A program made the translations under genes and the position numbers. 64,000 nt of DNA, taken from NCBI RefSeq assembly GCF_000376825.1, contig NZ_AQXW01000004.1, positions 248,001-312,000 of the forward strand. Direction: 5' to 3'. How positions within the stretch are numbered: the first letter of the stretch is position 1; the number at the start of each line of letters is the position of its first letter. Positions 1 through 7,002 of the stretch are shown piece by piece. The notes below the pieces were generated by a model, which was not told where the DNA came from, searched no databases, and worked only from the letters and a program-made list of their open reading frames with translations. This DNA comes from Demetria terragena DSM 11295 (lineage in GTDB: Bacteria > Actinomycetota > Actinomycetes > Actinomycetales > Dermatophilaceae).

Positions 1-278
1 TACTCAGGGGTCACGACGATGAAGGCGTCCGCAGCGGCCACCCGTTCGCTCCAGCGGCGGGTGTGCTCGTGCCGGTAGACACCACCTGCCGGGTGCTCAG
101 GCTCGTCGAGCATCGGCAGGCCGATCTCGGCGAGGTCAGCGAGGTCGATGCTGCCGGCCACGTCCTCCGCCGCCGAGGCGGTCACGAACCAGCGGGCCAC
201 CGCCGGGCCCAGCCGTCCAGGGCGGCTGCTGGCAACCAGGACCATCACGCGGGGACGCGTTCCCGTATCTGATGACAT
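1..278 (-). CDS. NADPH-dependent FMN reductase, C-terminus beyond the left edge
   Basis: The reading frame is open from an ATG at 278 to the left edge, giving 92 residues of the amino-terminal half. It begins with a flavodoxin-like strand and a phosphate loop (MVLVASSRPGRLGPAVARW). It then shows the DLAEIGLPMLDEP region and ends at VTPEY, where this family normally continues with N. This matches NADPH-dependent FMN reductases, which reduce FMN, quinones or azo compounds in the cytosol. It diverges from the MarR gene, and its start codon lies inside a TGACATGTCA palindrome (273-282), so MarR control is likely. The catalytic C-terminal half cannot be seen. Confidence 0.85.
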   Translation of the reverse strand, partial: MSSDTGTRPRVMVLVASSRPGRLGPAVARWFVTASAAEDVAGSIDLADLAEIGLPMLDEPEHPAGGVYRHEHTRRWSERVAAADAFIVVTPE

Positions 279-330
279 GTCAACGACACTGCCACAACGG
301 TTGGTGACGTGTCAAAGAAGTGGCTAGTCT
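273..330. promoter_or_regulatory. Divergent promoter with two MarR-type operator sites
   Basis: Two related decamers stand 32 bp apart: TGACATGTCA (273-282, a perfect palindrome) and TGACGTGTCA (305-314, one mismatch). On the minus strand a consensus TTGACA (315-310) can serve as the -35 for the reductase. On the plus strand TTGGTG (301-306), an 18-bp spacer and TAGTCT (325-330) place transcription start at about 337, next to the GTG at 338. Spacing of about three helical turns and overlap with promoter elements suggest autorepression by the MarR protein. The sites are seen in the sequence; the binding protein is inferred. Confidence 0.55.
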
Positions 331-337
331 GAGAGCC

Positions 338-787
338 GTGGAACCCCGCTGGCTGACCGAGGAGGAGGACCGCGCCTGGCGCGCCTTCCGGCGACTGCTC
401 ACCGCCGTCCCTGCCCGCACCGCACGAGACCTCGCCGCCGACTCGGGGCTGTCCGCCGCCGACTACGAGGTATTGAGCACCCTGTCGGAGAAGACCGGCC
501 ATCGGTGGTCGCTGAAGGACCTCGCGGCCAAGATGGAGTGGTCACGCAGCCGCCTGTCCCATCACACCGCGCGGATGCAACAACGCGGCCTGGTCGAGCG
601 TGAACCCGACCCCGCAGACGCCCGCGGCTGCATCCTGCACCTCACCACCGGCGGCCTGCGCGTACTGAAAGCCGCCGTCCCCGCTCACGTCGCCTCGGTC
701 CGCGCCCGCGTCCTGGACCACCTGACCCCCGACGAACTCGCCACACTCGAACGCATCTCCACCCGCGTCGCCGACCTACCCGGATAG
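338..787 (+). CDS. MarR-family transcriptional regulator
   Basis: This 149-residue protein has the MarR winged-helix layout. A helical N-terminus is followed by a recognition region around LKDLAAKMEWSRSRLSHHTA (about residues 60-80) and a wing with VEREPDPADARG, the DxR pattern typical of MarR proteins. It probably senses a small phenolic or oxidant and represses the divergent FMN reductase and itself through the palindromes in between. A GTG at 320 would add six residues. I prefer the GTG at 338 because TAGTCT at 325-330 puts the transcription start next to it (leaderless), and the family usually starts just before the first helix. Confidence 0.85.
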   Translation: MEPRWLTEEEDRAWRAFRRLLTAVPARTARDLAADSGLSAADYEVLSTLSEKTGHRWSLKDLAAKMEWSRSRLSHHTARMQQRGLVEREPDPADARGCILHLTTGGLRVLKAAVPAHVASVRARVLDHLTPDELATLERISTRVADLPG

Positions 788-789
788 CC

Positions 790-814
790 ATCGGCTTACG
801 GAACGTCAGCCGAT
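790..814. terminator. Hairpin between convergent MarR and Clp-N genes
   Basis: ATCGGCT (790-796) and AGCCGAT (808-814) form a perfect 7-bp stem with an 11-base loop, three bases after the MarR stop. There is no T-run, so intrinsic termination is only plausible. Confidence 0.35.
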
Positions 815-894
815 CCCGCTACGGAGGGCTTGTATTGATGCTCCGTGACGGGCCGCGCCGACGACACTCAGGCCGGTTGCGGGTGCTCGTTCGT

Positions 895-1503
895 TCACGC
901 GCTTGTGCTCTTACGGTTAAATATCCAGTGCAGGAGTCGAGTGATGGGGCCGGAACGCATCTCTGTCGGCCAGTGGGGTGCCGGAGTTTCAGGGGCGGCC
1001 AGCGCGCTGAGCACTGCCCCGCGGAGTCGATCGGGGTCGCTGCCCATGGCACGTAACAGTTTCGATGCTCTTGCCGTGGGCTCCAAGACGGCAAGCCATA
1101 GAACTGCACTGTCCACTTTGCGCTCTCGGGGCAGCTGCCCTGTCTTGCGCAGGTGTCCCAACTTGGCGGACCCGGAGTTCAACGAGGTCTGCAGTTCGGG
1201 CGTGTGACGGTTACGGGGCATCCGCACAGGTTTGGTGGCATCGGCCGCCGCTTGCGTGTCGACCGCCGACATACCCAGCCGTTGTAGGTGGGGTGCGTCG
1301 TCGACGGCGTTCTCGATGGCCTGACGTACCGCATCCAAGCTCACGTCGCGGTCCGCGTTCGAGACCTGCTCGGCAAGCGGTCCGCCCTCGCTCAGCAGGC
1401 CCAACAGTATGTGCTCCGAGCCGTACACGTCGGCGCCGAGGGCGGCAGCTTCTCGTTGGCTTGCCGCCATGACAGTAGTAAACGAATCGTTATAGATCAG
1501 CAT
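895..1503 (-). CDS. Stand-alone Clp N-domain protein
   Basis: The 202-residue protein starts with a Clp N-terminal repeat: FTTVMAASQREAAALGADV followed by YGSEHILLGLLSEGG, the pattern used by ClpA/ClpC to bind adaptors and substrates. A second, weaker repeat seems present around residues 125-185 (RKVDSAVLWLAVLEP). No AAA+ ATPase module, Walker motif or protease follows, so it cannot unfold substrates alone. It may act as an adaptor, a sensor or a decoy for the Clp machine. It overlaps the upstream HTH gene by 14 bp, so the two are co-transcribed and probably work together. HTH plus Clp-N pairs recur in actinobacteria, but I know of no established role. Confidence 0.75.
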   Translation of the reverse strand: MLIYNDSFTTVMAASQREAAALGADVYGSEHILLGLLSEGGPLAEQVSNADRDVSLDAVRQAIENAVDDAPHLQRLGMSAVDTQAAADATKPVRMPRNRHTPELQTSLNSGSAKLGHLRKTGQLPRERKVDSAVLWLAVLEPTARASKLLRAMGSDPDRLRGAVLSALAAPETPAPHWPTEMRSGPITRLLHWIFNRKSTSA

Positions 1504-1732
1504 CAGTGTCCAATCGTCGGGGGCCGCGCGTGCGGCCGTGTTTCTTGTGGACCGTCTGGCGGGTCACTTCCAGGTGGGCTGCAATTTCCGCCCATGACAT
1601 GCTGGCCGCGCGAGCCCTCCTGACGTGCAGGTCTTCGAGCCGGGAAGCTAACCGACGCAACGCCACCACTGTCCGCAGGCCTTCGACGGGCTCTACGGAC
1701 GCGGCCGCGGTCTCCATAGCGTTGACGTCCAT
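1490..1732 (-). CDS. Small helix-turn-helix DNA-binding protein
   Basis: An 80-residue protein whose C-terminal half carries a clear HTH (SWAEIAAHLEVTRQTVHKKH), preceded by a helical segment rich in Arg and Glu. It is the first gene of a two-gene operon with the Clp-N protein. Its start codon lies inside a long palindrome that also covers the promoter, so it very likely represses itself. The A of the ATG coincides with the predicted transcription start, implying a leaderless mRNA. The protein has no effector domain; the Clp-N partner could supply that function. Confidence 0.75.
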   Translation of the reverse strand: MDVNAMETAAASVEPVEGLRTVVALRRLASRLEDLHVRRARAASMSWAEIAAHLEVTRQTVHKKHGRTRGPRRLDTDADL

Positions 1733-1767
1733 AGTGTCAGACTAGGCTGACACTATGGACGTGTCAA
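1722..1767 (-). promoter_or_regulatory. Leaderless promoter embedded in a long palindromic operator
   Basis: GTCCATAGTGTCAG (1727-1740) and its exact reverse complement (1747-1760) flank the hexamer ACTAGG. TTGAC (1722-1726) and GTCAA (1763-1767) extend the symmetry if a 2-bp offset is allowed. On the minus strand TTGACA (1767-1762), exactly 17 bp and TAGTCT (1744-1739) form a near-consensus sigma-A promoter. The predicted start point at about 1732 is the A of the ATG. A dimer bound here would cover both hexamers and the start codon. Confidence 0.7.
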
Positions 1768-1818
1768 CCTGATCTGACATTCAGGCGCGGCAGCAGGTTG
1801 GACCTGTCAAAGAATGCC

Positions 1819-1890
1819 GTCCCGTAAGGCGAACCCCTTGCGGTGATAGTGCAGGTCAGCGCACGAACGCATGTTCGGGTGTCCCGTAAG
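1819..1890. repeat. Pair of GTCCCGTAAG direct repeats in a 206-bp non-coding stretch
   Basis: The interval 1733-1938 separates the HTH promoter from the 3' end of tnpC. Besides the operator it holds two identical decamers, GTCCCGTAAG at 1819-1828 and 1881-1890, 62 bp apart. They might be recombinase or regulator sites in the element. I see no reading frame with protein-like composition there. Confidence 0.35.
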
Positions 1891-1938
1891 ACCCGTCCTG
1901 GACGATGCCCGGTGATGGGGAGCTATCCGGGACGCCGA

Positions 1939-2355
1939 TCAGCGATCTTCGGGGTCGGGGTGTTCGTCGTCGAGGTACGCGAGTCGACGGCGGAGTTTGA
2001 GGTTCTCTCCGTGCGCGGCGGCGAGGGCGCGCTGGAGTGCCTCGAGTTCGTGGCGGTGGCGCCGGCGTTGTTCCTTGAGTTGGGTCGACAGGGCGCGGAT
2101 CGCGCTCGTGCTTGAGGTGCCGTCGTCTTGGGGCGGGGCCGAGGTCGGTGCGAGGCGCCCACCTCTCAACGCGACGATCTTCGACCGCAGGTCCGGGGTG
2201 TTGTAGAGGAAGTCGGTAGAGACGCCGGCTCGGCGGGCGACCGCGACGAACGTGATTGCCTCGCCGGCTTTGGTCATGTCTTGAAGGGCCTTGGTGGCGC
2301 GTTTCATCACGTCGTCGTGCCGGGCCTGGGCGGCTCGGGCCAGGTGCTCGCTCAT
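1939..2355 (-). CDS. tnpC: TnpC-like transposon accessory protein (DUF6262 type)
   Basis: A 138-residue basic, helical protein. The N-terminal half carries a degenerate HTH (FVAVARRAGVSTDFLYNTPD), and the C-terminal half is a charged coiled coil (LKEQRRRHRHELEALQRALA). Small proteins of this kind follow the two integrases in Tn554-type elements, where TnpC influences the efficiency or orientation of transposition. Its ATG overlaps the tnpB stop by 4 bp, so translation is coupled. It is acidic at the very end (DDEHPDPEDR). Assignment rests on operon position plus architecture. Confidence 0.75.
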   Translation of the reverse strand: MSEHLARAAQARHDDVMKRATKALQDMTKAGEAITFVAVARRAGVSTDFLYNTPDLRSKIVALRGGRLAPTSAPPQDDGTSSTSAIRALSTQLKEQRRRHRHELEALQRALAAAHGENLKLRRRLAYLDDEHPDPEDR

Positions 2356-4538
2356 CCAGCGTCCTCTCCCGCGGCGTCGTTGCGTTGGGTTCTGTCATTG
2401 GCGCCGGCGCCTCGTACGGCCTGTGATGTGTCGCTGACGTCCTCGATGGCGAGGAGGATCTGGCGCAGGGAGGCGGTTTCGGCGGTGCGGCCTTGTACCC
2501 AGACGTTGTCCTCGTCCATCGGGGTGCCGTACTTGGCCAGAAATGCCGACTGACGCTGTTCGACGAGCCGCTGGGTGTCGGTGAGCTGGCGCCGCAACTC
2601 CGGAGCATGGCTGGCGTCAGTGACGAACTTGTCGCAGGACAGGCAGGCGTTGCCACGATTGCACACCTGCTTGGGTGGCAGCATGCACCAACCGTTGGGC
2701 AGCACTCGGTCGGCCCGCTTGTCGAGCTGGAGGACGTCGTAGAGGTCCTCGGAGTCAAGGGGCAGTGGACGGCCGTCGGTGGTGACCTTCTTGAAGCGCA
2801 GGAACTCGCGTTCGGCGGTCTGGGCGAGGGTGATCGCGTAGTGCATGGTCATCTCCGGGGAGGCGTGGCCGAAGTAGCGCATGACAACGTGCAGTGGGAC
2901 ACCGGCATTGAGCAGGTTTGTTGCGGCGGTGTGCCGGAACCGGTGGGTCTTGCTGATCGCCACGATCCGTCCCTGGCTGTCGGTGATGCCGAGCCTGTCG
3001 GTGAGCTTGCCGAGGATGCTGTGGAGGGTGGCGTCGGAGTAGGGGTGCGCGCCGTTGCGGTTTTCCCGTGGTCGTGGGAAGAGGTAGCGGGGCTCCCGGT
3101 CCGTCCAGCCCATGCTGGACATGTGTCGGCGGGCCTCGATCTGCTGGGTGCGGATGATGGCGACCACCTCGGCGTCGACGGGGATCGAGTTCGGTTGGCC
3201 TGTTTGGACCTTGGTCTGCTGGTAGCGCATCCGGGCGACCAGCCCGGACTCGTCGACGTCGTTGGAGCCGACCAGCGGCAGCAGGGGGTCGAAGTCCATC
3301 ATCAGTACCTCGTTGACCCGGCGACCGGTTCGGATCAGCAGCATCAACGCGTGGAATGCCGCAAGATCACCGAGCCCTCCCTCGGCTTTGGGGAGCGCCA
3401 ACAGCTCAGCTCCTTCGGCGATACGGGCCACGACATCGTCCTCGAGCACCATGTCCTCGCTGTGCCTGTTTGTCAGCCGTGGCTTGTCGCCGGCGCGGAA
3501 CAGCACGCTGTGAGCCGGACCCAGTGCCAACCACCGCGGCTCGCGCAAGGTGGTCGCTGCATCGGTCCGGTTGTCATACATCCAGGCGTAGAACTGCTCG
3601 ATCGTTGTCAGGATCGCTCGCCGCGGGTTCGCCGCCAAAGGTTGGCCCGTTCGAGGCCCTGACGTCACCCTGTGGCTGCGCACGCCGGCCAAGAAGCCAC
3701 GGACGAAGGGACGGAGTTCATCGGGGTCGACGACCAGCGGTGGGCCGGCGTCGCCGGCCTCGTCGAGGTAGCGCTGCAGCCACTTCAGCCCGTCCAGCCG
3801 CGTCTTCATCGTGCTCCAGGAGTAGCGCTCCGTCTCCAGGCAGGTGGACAGCCACCACTTCGCGGCTTCCCGGAGCCAGTCGCTGGTCAGGTGGCTGAAA
3901 TTGGCGCTGCTGCGCCCGAGGGGCTCGTGATCGCGCTGCGGGACGCGTGGATCGAGCTGAGGGTTCCAGACGTTCAGCTGCCACCAGTCTCCGCGGTGGT
4001 ACGGGTAGACCAGGACGTCTTGGAGGCGGCGGATCGTGTGCAGCGCGTGGTAGTCGTTGCTGCGTCCCAGTTGGGTACCGCGCAGTCGAGCGCCGTGGGC
4101 CTGGTGTAGCCACTCCTCGGGCGTCAGTTGGAGCAAGGACTGGGCAGTCCGGGCGGTGGCGCCGCCGCGGCTGGTGGCGGCGCGCAGCAGCCGGGTCGTC
4201 GCGTTGAAGGCGAGAGGGTAGACGCGCCGTCCGAGTTCGATCTCACGGTGGAGCAACCAGGCCAACTCCCCAGTCATCGGCTCAGGGAGGCCACGCATGC
4301 TGAGGGCGATCGTGGTCCACGAGCCCCCGGCGCTTGTCTCCGCCACGGCTGCTCGGTACCGCTCGGGCATGGTGGTCTTGTCGAAGTGGTCGCGCCGGCA
4401 GTCCTCGGGCAGAGACTCCCAGAGAGTGGCGGCCACGTCGGCATCGAACATCTCGGAGACCGGTAGCCGCGGGTCTCGTCGGTCCAGTCGTTTCCCGGCG
4501 TGCCCGTTGCGCTGGGCCTGGCCTGGTTGCTCAGTCAT
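2352..4538 (-). CDS. tnpB: TnpB-like tyrosine recombinase of a Tn554-type element
   Basis: At 728 residues this is the long integrase of the pair. The catalytic half shows the first Arg in IRTGRRVNEVLMMDF, the HxxR box in KTHRFRHTAATNLLNAGVPL, and the GHASPEMTMHYA segment with the nucleophilic Tyr. A cysteine cluster near the C-terminus (CMLPPKQVCNRGNACLSCDK) looks like a zinc-binding finger and is typical of the TnpB branch. The start overlaps the tnpA stop by 8 bp. It should cut and join DNA together with TnpA. All catalytic residues appear intact, so the element may still be mobile. Confidence 0.88.
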   Translation of the reverse strand: MTEQPGQAQRNGHAGKRLDRRDPRLPVSEMFDADVAATLWESLPEDCRRDHFDKTTMPERYRAAVAETSAGGSWTTIALSMRGLPEPMTGELAWLLHREIELGRRVYPLAFNATTRLLRAATSRGGATARTAQSLLQLTPEEWLHQAHGARLRGTQLGRSNDYHALHTIRRLQDVLVYPYHRGDWWQLNVWNPQLDPRVPQRDHEPLGRSSANFSHLTSDWLREAAKWWLSTCLETERYSWSTMKTRLDGLKWLQRYLDEAGDAGPPLVVDPDELRPFVRGFLAGVRSHRVTSGPRTGQPLAANPRRAILTTIEQFYAWMYDNRTDAATTLREPRWLALGPAHSVLFRAGDKPRLTNRHSEDMVLEDDVVARIAEGAELLALPKAEGGLGDLAAFHALMLLIRTGRRVNEVLMMDFDPLLPLVGSNDVDESGLVARMRYQQTKVQTGQPNSIPVDAEVVAIIRTQQIEARRHMSSMGWTDREPRYLFPRPRENRNGAHPYSDATLHSILGKLTDRLGITDSQGRIVAISKTHRFRHTAATNLLNAGVPLHVVMRYFGHASPEMTMHYAITLAQTAEREFLRFKKVTTDGRPLPLDSEDLYDVLQLDKRADRVLPNGWCMLPPKQVCNRGNACLSCDKFVTDASHAPELRRQLTDTQRLVEQRQSAFLAKYGTPMDEDNVWVQGRTAETASLRQILLAIEDVSDTSQAVRGAGANDRTQRNDAAGEDAG

Positions 4539-5703
4539 CTGCAGTTGACTCCCATCCGTGCACGACGTGGCGCCAGTTGGCCAATGCGGCCAGCTCGGCG
4601 TCGTCGGTGACGTGTCCGTACGTGTTGGTGGTGGTCTGCACGTCTCGGTGACCCAGACGGCGGCTGACCACGTGCAGTGGAGTGCCCGCCAGCAGCAGCG
4701 CTGTGGCGTGGGTGTGGCGGAACCAATGCGGAGTCATCCCCGACGGCAGTCCAGGGATCTGGCGCTTCCGCCGGTTCAGGTGCGCGTAGACGCTCTCCGT
4801 TCGCAGCGGGGCGAACATCGGTTCCCGGAAGGCGTTGCAGAAGATGTAGGCCGCGTCCCAGTCCTCGATGACGGCGTCCGCGCCACGATCGCACAGCCAC
4901 CACACGTAGTCGCCGTAGAGACGGTCAAGTCGGCTGCCCACGAACACGCGTCTTGCCCCGCTCTTGAGTTGCAGACCATGCGGGTGCGGTCGAGGAACGA
5001 TGTGGACCGAGGCAGTGTCCCCTCGACCCGTGGCCCAGTCTCGGTGCTGCAGTGAGAGGGCCTCGCCGATCCGCATCCCGGTCTCCGCCAGCAGCGTCCA
5101 CAACAACCGGTAACGCAGGTCGCCCGACCATTCCCCGCTGGAAGTGTCGAAGTCGGCCTCGGCCGTGATCAGTTCATCGACGCTCGCGGGCTCCAGTACG
5201 GGCACCTCCCGGGGCCGGACCCGCACCTTGACGGTCGATTGGCTCCGGGTCCCACGACGGGCCACATGCTCCAGAAAGGGCAGGTAGCGGCCGGGGCGAC
5301 GGCTCACCTGTTCGTACAGGAACGGGGCCGCCGGCACTCCCATCGCTGCGTGGAACCGGTAGAAGCTCATCACCGGACGGACCCGGGCCGCGACGGTCGC
5401 GTCGGAGACAACCCGGGTCGATCTCAACGCGGTCGTACTGGAACCGACTTCACCGGCACGAAGCGCCTGCAGGAACGAGCCGAAGTCGGTCAACTGCACT
5501 GCATCCCACGCACGGCCGCGACCCGCCAAGTGCGTCGACCACAGCGCCAGACTCTTCGCATACGAGCGCACCGTGTTCGGTGAGTAGTCAGACTGCCGGA
5601 CAAAGTCCAGGTACGACTCGACATGCTCGATCACGTGGGCCTCGTCGTCGACGACTGTCCACGTCACCCCACCCGGAATCGCCACTCGCTGGGTCGATGC
5701 CAT
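4531..5703 (-). CDS. tnpA: TnpA-like tyrosine recombinase of a Tn554-type element
   Basis: The 390-residue protein has a SAM-like core-binding domain (about 30-150, YLDFVRQSDYSPNTVRSYAK) and a phage-integrase catalytic domain. The latter shows Arg in ETGMRIGEALSL, HxxR in PHWFRHTHATALLLAGTPLH, then GHRDVQTTTNTYGH with the Tyr. The frame is open 35 codons further upstream. I chose the ATG at 5703 because AAGGAGGTGCC lies directly before it and the upstream residues look non-native. It leads the tnpA-tnpB-tnpC operon and sits nearest the element's right border, as in Tn554. Confidence 0.88.
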   Translation of the reverse strand: MASTQRVAIPGGVTWTVVDDEAHVIEHVESYLDFVRQSDYSPNTVRSYAKSLALWSTHLAGRGRAWDAVQLTDFGSFLQALRAGEVGSSTTALRSTRVVSDATVAARVRPVMSFYRFHAAMGVPAAPFLYEQVSRRPGRYLPFLEHVARRGTRSQSTVKVRVRPREVPVLEPASVDELITAEADFDTSSGEWSGDLRYRLLWTLLAETGMRIGEALSLQHRDWATGRGDTASVHIVPRPHPHGLQLKSGARRVFVGSRLDRLYGDYVWWLCDRGADAVIEDWDAAYIFCNAFREPMFAPLRTESVYAHLNRRKRQIPGLPSGMTPHWFRHTHATALLLAGTPLHVVSRRLGHRDVQTTTNTYGHVTDDAELAALANWRHVVHGWESTADD

Positions 5704-5782
5704 CACGGCACCTCCTTCTCGGTCGCGTATCAAGGTAGACGCGAGCACCGACAGGGCGAACGTCCTCAACAGCGAGGATGCT

Positions 5783-5874
5783 GTACCTGATAACAACGCC
5801 GCCGACACTCCACCGTCTGGCCCGTACTGTCGTCGGCGACGTCACCGCCAGCCGGTATGGCGTACCGGATAACA
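5783..5874. repeat. Direct repeats at the right end of the Tn554-like element
   Basis: GTACCTGATAACA (5783-5795) and GTACCGGATAACA (5862-5874) match at 12 of 13 positions and lie 79 bp apart in the non-coding segment between tnpA and the HNH fragment. The inner copy spans the junction. It also overlaps a short inverted repeat, CCGGTA (5852-5857) and TACCGG (5863-5868). This arrangement suits recombinase binding sites at a transposon end. Confidence 0.5.
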
Positions 5875-6148
5875 CATCGTGCCGCTCGCCAATGCCTGGC
5901 GGTCTGGCGCGGACTCCTGGAGCACTGACGAACGGGAAACGTACGCCAACGACCCGCTCGTTCTCGTGTCTTCCGACGACTCGCTCAACCAGGCCAAGGG
6001 CGATGACGGCCCAGAAGACTGGCAGCCGCCGCTGGAGGAGTCACACTGCAACTATGCGGTGCGGTGGACGCTGACCAAGGACAAATACGAACTCAACGTC
6101 ACCAGCACTGAGAAGACGGCGCTGACGAGCATGCTCAAGACCTGCTGA
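5873..6148 (+). pseudogene. 3' half of an HNH endonuclease (DUF1524-type), cut by the element
   Basis: The frame reads HIVPLANAWRSGADSWST, then NDPLVLVSSDDSLNQAKGD and GPEDWQPP, ending with a Cys (MLKTC). These are the signature blocks of secreted actinobacterial HNH nucleases of the DUF1524 group, normally about 200 residues with DH[VI]VPLANAW at the active site. The first half is missing, and the codon where the catalytic Asp should be is TAA (5870-5872). An internal GTG at 5879 could start translation, but the product would lack the Asp-His pair and the signal peptide. I call it a remnant produced by insertion of the adjacent element. Confidence 0.75.
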
Positions 6149-6165
6149 CCCCACGACTGCTGGGG
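6149..6165. terminator. Small hairpin between convergent HNH fragment and cmk
   Basis: CCCCA (6149-6153) and TGGGG (6161-6165) form a 5-bp stem with a 7-base loop directly after the HNH stop. The 26-bp gap holds nothing else. Confidence 0.25.
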
Positions 6166-6174
6166 ACTCGCGGA

Positions 6175-6918
6175 CTACGACTCCCCAGCCGCACTCTGGG
6201 CGTGCTCGATCACCTGAAGCACCGCGGCGACTGACTGCTCGAAGTCCAGGTCGGAGGTATCTACGGTGACGACACCATCTGACGCCACCGAAAACTGCGA
6301 CACAGTGGAGTCCCGGGCATCGCGCGCGACGATCTGCTCGCGAGTGCGCTCCACGGAATTTGCGTCAGCATCGCCGTGAAGTTCCTTGGAACGCCGGGCC
6401 AGACGCGCCTCTTCGGAAGCCGTGACGAGTGCTCGGACGGTCGCATCGGGAGCGACCACCGTGGTGATGTCGCGCCCTTCGGCGACAACGCCACCGGTCT
6501 CGGCGGCGATCGAGGCCATCAGCGCACGCTGTAGGTCTCGCATGACCGGCCGTACGGCCAAGTTCGTCGCCACCGCTGATACCGACTCGGAGATGCGCGT
6601 CTCGCGGATCGCAGCATCAACGGCGACACCGCCCACGAGGACGGAGGGAGCGGCCGGGTCAGTGCCCATCGTCAACGGCAAAGTCAGCGAAGCGTTGGCC
6701 ACGGCGTCCTGGTCACTGAGATCCAGCCCCTGGTCAAGACACCACCAGGTGAGCGCTCGATACATCGCTCCGGTGTCGAGGTACCCAATCCCTAGCCGGG
6801 AGGCAACTGCCTTGGACACCGATGACTTCCCCGAGCCGGATGGCCCGTCGATCGCGATGACCAGCCCGCTGAGCTGATCGTGGTCTGCGCTATGAGTCTG
6901 CTGGGTCACGGCGGACAT
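6175..6918 (-). CDS. cmk: Cytidylate kinase
   Basis: This 247-residue NMP kinase phosphorylates CMP and dCMP with ATP for nucleotide recycling. The P-loop IDGPSGSGKSSV is near residue 22, followed by GYLDTGAMYRALTWW, the CMP-binding region (VAEGRDITTVVAPDA) and an Arg-rich lid (RLARRSKEL). The frame opens further upstream, but the ATG at 6918 begins the usual short N-terminus. In many actinobacteria cmk is followed by the GTPase gene der. Here the HNH fragment and mobile element occupy that place, and no der is in the window. A terminator separates it from the ABC genes upstream. Confidence 0.95.
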   Translation of the reverse strand: MSAVTQQTHSADHDQLSGLVIAIDGPSGSGKSSVSKAVASRLGIGYLDTGAMYRALTWWCLDQGLDLSDQDAVANASLTLPLTMGTDPAAPSVLVGGVAVDAAIRETRISESVSAVATNLAVRPVMRDLQRALMASIAAETGGVVAEGRDITTVVAPDATVRALVTASEEARLARRSKELHGDADANSVERTREQIVARDARDSTVSQFSVASDGVVTVDTSDLDFEQSVAAVLQVIEHAQSAAGES

Positions 6919-6955
6919 GCTAACCAGCCCAGGTGTCGGCCTTGCCAACAGCAAA

Positions 6956-6988
6956 GTCGGTGGCCCTCCCCCGAGGAAGACCACCGAC
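6956..6988 (-). terminator. Terminator after the ABC permease gene
   Basis: GTCGGTGG (6956-6963) pairs with CCACCGAC (6981-6988) in an 8-bp stem with a 17-base loop, 14 bases past the permease stop. In the transcribed direction it is followed by TTTG only, so the U-tract is weak. Confidence 0.5.
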
Positions 6989-7002
6989 CGTTGCGATTCA
7001 GG

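Larger units (their letters stand above)
1..5872. mobile_element. Tn554-like element, left border outside the window
   Basis: Three overlapping minus-strand genes (two tyrosine recombinases and a small helical protein) reproduce the tnpA-tnpB-tnpC order of Tn554-family transposons. Just beyond tnpA the sequence switches at about 5870-5873 into the 3' half of an HNH nuclease gene. The codon before the first intact His is TAA, which fixes the right border to within a few bases. No 5' half of that gene appears to the left, so the element probably runs past position 1. The FMN reductase/MarR and HTH/Clp-N pairs would then be cargo. Tn554-family elements lack terminal inverted repeats, and none is seen. 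The extent is inferred. Confidence 0.6.

Noticed and set aside
1856-2758. 300-codon minus-strand frame overlapping tnpC and tnpB
   Set aside because: Ser/Pro/Arg-rich shadow in another frame of two well-supported genes.
2493-3662. 389-codon plus-strand open frame opposite tnpB
   Set aside because: It mirrors tnpB, has no recognisable domain and shows the Gly/Val/Asp-rich composition of antisense frames in GC-rich genes.
5879-6148. Functional small protein from the internal GTG of the HNH fragment
   Set aside because: It would lack the Asp-His pair, the first half of the fold and a signal peptide. Truncation by the adjacent element explains it better.
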